Assembly: GCA_025355595.1 (NCBI GenBank)
Contig: JANXZI010000576.1
Coordinates: 1 to 8,862 of the forward strand
Direction of reading: 5' to 3'
Length of the DNA stretch: 8,862 nucleotides
From: Spartobacteria bacterium
GTDB lineage: Bacteria; Verrucomicrobiota; Verrucomicrobiia; Chthoniobacterales; Chthoniobacteraceae
Shown in pieces: positions 6,081 to 8,862 of the stretch (its first letter is position 1; every line of letters begins with the position of its first letter). The position numbers were made by a program, and so were the translations under genes. The notes beneath the pieces are model-generated. The model ran no database searches. It saw only the letters and a list, made by a program, of their open reading frames with translations, and had not been told where the DNA came from.

Positions 6081-6202
6081 TTACCCCGCCGTTTCTTCCG
6101 CGCGGAAACGTTCGAGCAGGCGTGCGACGGCGGCTTCGGACTGGCCGTTCTCCTCCCAATGCGAGAAATCCGGGATGAACGTTTCCCTGCTGATTCGGTG
6201 GC
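6081..6202 (-). pseudogene. Degenerate copy 1 of the 'FIPDFSHWEE' segment
   Basis: On the minus strand this stretch encodes RETFIPDFSHWEENGQSEAAVARLLERF..., ending at TAA (6081-6083). A nearly identical peptide is encoded on the same strand at 7665-7752, on the other side of the kinase gene. The core DNA (6124-6179) matches 7676-7731 at 49 of 56 positions by hand count. Next to the core this copy has two extra bases relative to the other, so the upstream ATE-type coding frame is broken. No credible start codon or ribosome site is present: an open frame reaches to 6467, but its upstream part has low-complexity, shadow-like composition. I do not recognise the parent protein. The remaining gap to the kinase (6203-6465) shows no convincing gene. 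A minus-strand tail at 6295-6413 (..KDAQPPVLLRLHDSTLADARS..) could be another coding fragment, with little support. Confidence 0.5.
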
Positions 6203-6465
6203 GCGGCAAAATAGGGAAGGAGAGGAAAAACGGCGAGGCGGAGCGTGACCTCCGGGCACGCTTCGGAGGACGGCTGGCCAGCGTGAGACCGGAATCACGC
6301 CCGGAGGTCGGGTTCCACCGGGCTTCGCGCGTCGGCGAGCGTGCTGTCATGCAATCGGAGAAGCACAGGAGGTTGCGCATCTTTGCCCTGTCGGTATCGC
6401 CAGAACTGAAGCGATGAGGGTGGCTGAGCGTCTCTTCTCGCAGGGCTGGCATTTGGAAGCGCGTC

Positions 6466-7608
6466 ATGCAAGGATCGCCGCTTATGGCATCTCAAGAACA
6501 TTGCACCGTCGAGCATCTGGCCCAGGTGTTTGGACATTGCCGGGAGGAGATCATCGCCGAGTGGCGGCAGCAGACCGGCGCGCTCCTTCGCGATCTTCAT
6601 CTGGATAAGGCCACGCTCACTGATCACATTCCCGATGTCATTTCCGAGATCATCCGCGATCTCGCGCTCGGCCGCGATGGTGCCCTCTCCGCCGAGCACA
6701 CTCGTGGCAGCCCGCCGGCCCACGGGGTGCAGCGATTTTACGATGGTTTGGACGTAGGCGAAGTGGTGGCGGAGTATAATCTGCTGCGCACCGCGTTCGT
6801 CACGGTCGCGGAGCGGCATGACCTCTACATCTTGGGAGAGGCGGCGCGCATCATCCATCACCGGATCGACGAAGCGGTGCGGCTGGCGGTCACGGCGTTT
6901 GCGGCGCAACAAGCACTCATCCACAAAGAGCGGGACGACGAGCATCTCGCCTTCATCGCCCACGATCTGCGCACGCCCCTCAATGCGATTTCGCTGCTGG
7001 TGGATGAACTGAGGGAGGGTCTCGATCCCAAGGCACTCGCCGACAGCGGCGACATCTTTGAGATTCTCGGCCGCAATCTGCAGCGCGTCGGAGACTTGAT
7101 CAAACAGGTGCTGGATACCAAAGTGCAGCCATCGGGAGCAGGCAGTTCCTTTCAACCCGAGCGTCGCTCGTTCGAGCTCGGGCCTTTGGTCCAGCGTCTC
7201 ATTCTGGACTTGCGAGCCGTTTCCTCCAAACACGCCATCCAGGTCGTCAACGAGATCCCGCGTGCCCTCACCGTCTTTGCGGATGCGGGGCTCATCTCCC
7301 AAGTTTTTCAGAACCTCCTCGGCAACGCTTTCAAATATGCCGCCCAGGGACGCGTGGTCGTGAGTGCGCGCAATGAAGCCGGAACTGTGACTTGCGTCGT
7401 GCGCGACAATGGCGCGGGGATCCCGCTGGAAATGCTCCCCAAAGTCTTCGACAAGATGGCTACCGACCCGGATAAGGAAGGCACGGGACTCGGGCTGGCC
7501 ATCGTGAAACAGATCGTGGAGGCCCATGGCGGCATGGTGAACGCCGAGAGCGCCCCCGGGTCGGGCGCGACGTTTACATTTACGCTACCGCCTCGGGGAC
7601 AGAGCTGA
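6466..7608 (+). CDS. Soluble sensor histidine kinase with RsbRD-type N-terminal domain
   Basis: Cytosolic two-component sensor kinase of 380 residues with no membrane segment. Residues 13-150 are all-helical and resemble the RsbRD N-terminal domain, best in HGVQRFYDGLDVGEVVAEYNLLRTAF (86-111). That domain is otherwise known as the sensory part of RsbR-type stressosome proteins. The dimerisation/phosphoacceptor H-box is FIAHDLRTPLNAI, with His166. The ATPase domain shows the N-box VFQNLLGNAFKYA (280-292, Asn287), the G1 box VRDNGAGIP (312-320), an F-box-like KVFDKM, and the G2 box GTGLGLAIVKQIVEAHGG (339-356), so all catalytic boxes are intact. The ATG at 6466 has GGAAG six bases before it; an ATG at 6484 is a weaker alternative. 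No response regulator lies beside it, so it is an orphan within this window and its partner is unknown. It is flanked by two copies of a ~90-bp direct repeat on the opposite strand. Confidence 0.92.
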   Translation: MQGSPLMASQEHCTVEHLAQVFGHCREEIIAEWRQQTGALLRDLHLDKATLTDHIPDVISEIIRDLALGRDGALSAEHTRGSPPAHGVQRFYDGLDVGEVVAEYNLLRTAFVTVAERHDLYILGEAARIIHHRIDEAVRLAVTAFAAQQALIHKERDDEHLAFIAHDLRTPLNAISLLVDELREGLDPKALADSGDIFEILGRNLQRVGDLIKQVLDTKVQPSGAGSSFQPERRSFELGPLVQRLILDLRAVSSKHAIQVVNEIPRALTVFADAGLISQVFQNLLGNAFKYAAQGRVVVSARNEAGTVTCVVRDNGAGIPLEMLPKVFDKMATDPDKEGTGLGLAIVKQIVEAHGGMVNAESAPGSGATFTFTLPPRGQS

Positions 7609-7794
7609 ACGCCTACTCCGCTGCGCGAATGTTATCGCGCTCGCTCCTCCGGGCGGAGGGTCATTGAGCAGCGGGGCGAAGGCGGCCTCGAACTGGTCGT
7701 GCTCCTCCCAGTGCGAGAAATCGGGGATGAAGTGTTCGCGCGGCTCGGTGGCGAAGATCCTTGCCGCTACACTGTCGAGTATGCGGGTGAACAT
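7585..7794 (-). pseudogene. Copy 2 of the 'FIPDFSHWEE' segment: small ORF or gene remnant
   Basis: A 69-codon minus-strand frame starts at ATG 7794 and reads MFTRILDSVAARIFATEPREHFIPDFSHWEEHDQFEAAFAPLLND..., with GGAAACC about 10 bases before the start. Residues 18-44 or so match the remnant at 6081-6202. The last ~15 residues run antisense into the end of the kinase gene and look random, so the original C-terminus seems lost or replaced. It may be a short real gene downstream of the restriction-methyltransferase gene (47 bp away, same strand) or a relic. I do not recognise the family. The rest of the gap between the kinase and the methyltransferase holds only two weak GC-rich stem-loops without T tracts (7623-7640 and 7646-7659). 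Confidence 0.45.
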
Positions 7795-7841
7795 AAATGG
7801 AGTGGTTTCCGCACCTGAGCGTGATTGGATTTATTGGACAG

Positions 7842-8862
7842 CTAACACTGAGTGGGCACGCACACGCAGTCGTCCGTGAGGAATGCCGCGTGCTCGGCTT
7901 CGGGTAGCGGGAGGCCGGGTGGGGTGATTTTCTCGCCGCCATTTTCCTTGGCGGCAAGGGTGAGGTTTAGGGCGAGGAGGAAGGCGAGCGGGTCGGCTTT
8001 CGCGGGCATGGCGTAGGCGGTGCGGACGGCGGTGTCGAGGCGGGCTTGGGCGGTGCGGAGGGGGTTGTCGCCGGGTTCGTCGAGGGTGCGGTAGAGTTCA
8101 CGCAGGGACCAGCCGTGCGCGGTCATCACTTCGCGGCGCAAGGCGCGCAGCGCCACCGCGGCGGCGGCGACTTCGGCGATCTGCCCGCGCGTCGGGCTCT
8201 GCGGCCACGGGAAGGTGTCGAAGACGGTGTCGGAGGTGTAGCGAAACCGCGACTCAAGCGTGGAGCATCGTGCCTTGAACCAATCGAAGTGCAGACCGCT
8301 CTGCAAAATGCCGAACGAGTAATCATCGGCGAGCGGGAACACCGTGAGGCTGGAGTCCGGACGAATGCCCGTGGATAAGTACTCGAAGATAGGACGCTTC
8401 GTCACACGCGAGCAGGCAACGTATCGAGGAATCTTGGCGAGCGCCGCGAGCAGCGCGCCGCGCCGCCGTTTGAGCTGCCACCATGTCTTGAGCCGGTTCT
8501 GATGCTCACCGCTGTCCTTGCCTGTCTGTGCCTTCTCCTTCTCGGCGTTGGCTTGCCAGTCGGTGAGAACGCGCGAGCGGACAATGTCGAATGCGGCTGA
8601 GAAGGCTTTTGCGGCGAAGATGTCACGTTCGCCGAAATCGATGATGAAGCTTGGCGCAGTCTTGTATTCCTCACCGAGCAAGTCGTCGCCGTTCATATAA
8701 GGGAAGACCACTTCGGCGCAGCCGTTCGCGCGAAGTCGCTGTGCCTCGTCCGCGTCCACGCGGAAGCCGATGTGCCCTGGTTGCTGGCCCTCGAAGCAGC
8801 CAGCGGACTTCCCATTCGTTTCGAGTCGCACTGCCGCGGTCACATCAAGGCCGGGAGAAAGT
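7842..8862 (-). CDS. MmeI-like Type IIG/IIL restriction-methyltransferase, C-terminal part (truncated by window edge)
   Basis: The visible 339 residues are the C-terminal part of a much larger DNA methyltransferase or combined restriction-modification polypeptide. The frame is open through the right edge (..LSPGLDVTAAVRLETNGKS..), so the internal GTG at 8843 is not a start. The order resembles the MmeI family: a target-recognition domain beginning GHIGFRVDADEAQRL, VVFPYMNGDDLL and SFIIDFGERD, then KIPRYVACSRVTKRPIFEYLS, then GLHFDWFKARCS, YTSDTVFDTFPWPQ, and a helical C-terminal domain with HGWSLRELYRTLDEPGDNPL. The N-terminal nuclease, if any, and the catalytic NPPY/F and SAM motifs lie outside the window. 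Such proteins methylate adenine at an asymmetric site, and some also cleave DNA. It could instead be a DISARM- or BREX-type methylase; the missing half and its neighbours would decide. The stop is TAG at 7842-7844. Confidence 0.87.
   Translation of the reverse strand, partial: LSPGLDVTAAVRLETNGKSAGCFEGQQPGHIGFRVDADEAQRLRANGCAEVVFPYMNGDDLLGEEYKTAPSFIIDFGERDIFAAKAFSAAFDIVRSRVLTDWQANAEKEKAQTGKDSGEHQNRLKTWWQLKRRRGALLAALAKIPRYVACSRVTKRPIFEYLSTGIRPDSSLTVFPLADDYSFGILQSGLHFDWFKARCSTLESRFRYTSDTVFDTFPWPQSPTRGQIAEVAAAAVALRALRREVMTAHGWSLRELYRTLDEPGDNPLRTAQARLDTAVRTAYAMPAKADPLAFLLALNLTLAAKENGGEKITPPGLPLPEAEHAAFLTDDCVCVPTQC

Noticed and set aside
6414..7527. Very long open frame on the minus strand opposite the histidine kinase
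   Set aside because: It is in exact codon register with the kinase, so its stops could arise only from TTA, CTA or TCA codons, which are rare in this GC-rich gene. The product has no recognisable domain, while the plus-strand kinase has every catalytic box.
7623..7659. Two small stem-loops after the kinase gene as a terminator
   Set aside because: Stems are only 5-6 bp and no T tract follows on either strand.
8402..8674. Alternative minus-strand frame inside the restriction-methyltransferase gene
   Set aside because: It overlaps the MmeI-like TRD in another frame and has a shadow-like Ser/Arg-rich composition.

Overview
The window is high-GC and densely packed with genes, and looks chromosomal. 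It most likely comes from a Verrucomicrobiota bacterium or a close PVC relative. The main support is a small exported protein (3141-3554) that I recognise as the exosortase-associated TIGR04073 type, which I associate with that phylum. Heptameric AT-poor tandem repeats and a long '...cacgaat...' inverted repeat between genes fit the same origin. The lineage is inferred from protein character, not from any search.

Layout. (1) 1-1900, plus strand: the end of a PII nitrogen regulator (glnB), undecaprenyl-diphosphatase (uppP) and a secreted M23/LytM peptidoglycan hydrolase. The last two both serve the cell wall. (2) 1897-2955, minus strand: a TRAM-domain, Fe-S type RNA m5U methyltransferase of the RlmD/RumA family. 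It converges on the M23 gene so tightly that one CTAG provides both stop codons. Its leader carries two arrays of 7-bp repeats. (3) 3086-5102, minus strand: a probable three-gene operon, TerC-family membrane protein -> ExoD-family membrane protein (ATGA overlap) -> TIGR04073 exported protein. It is closed by a strong intrinsic terminator. A 123-bp inverted repeat lies just upstream of the terC-like gene. (4) 5309-5983, minus strand: two small stress-type genes, a Dabb-domain protein and a GlsB/YeaQ three-helix membrane protein. (5) 5984-7841: a gene-poor accessory stretch around a soluble histidine kinase with an RsbRD-type N-terminal domain and no response regulator beside it. The kinase is flanked on both sides by diverged direct copies of a ~90-bp segment encoding a 'FIPDFSHWEE' peptide on the minus strand. 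(6) 7842-8862, minus strand: the C-terminal third or so of an MmeI-like (Type IIG/IIL) restriction-methyltransferase polypeptide, running off the right edge. It suggests that a defence region starts here.

Regions 1-4 look like ordinary core genome: nitrogen sensing, wall lipid recycling, wall hydrolysis, rRNA modification, envelope and stress proteins. Regions 5-6 look accessory. I found no RNA genes, CRISPR array or complete mobile element. No wholly new system can be demonstrated from this window. The strongest leads are the duplicated segment bracketing the kinase, the RsbRD-kinase fusion, the heptad arrays in the methyltransferase leader, and the edge-truncated restriction-modification protein.
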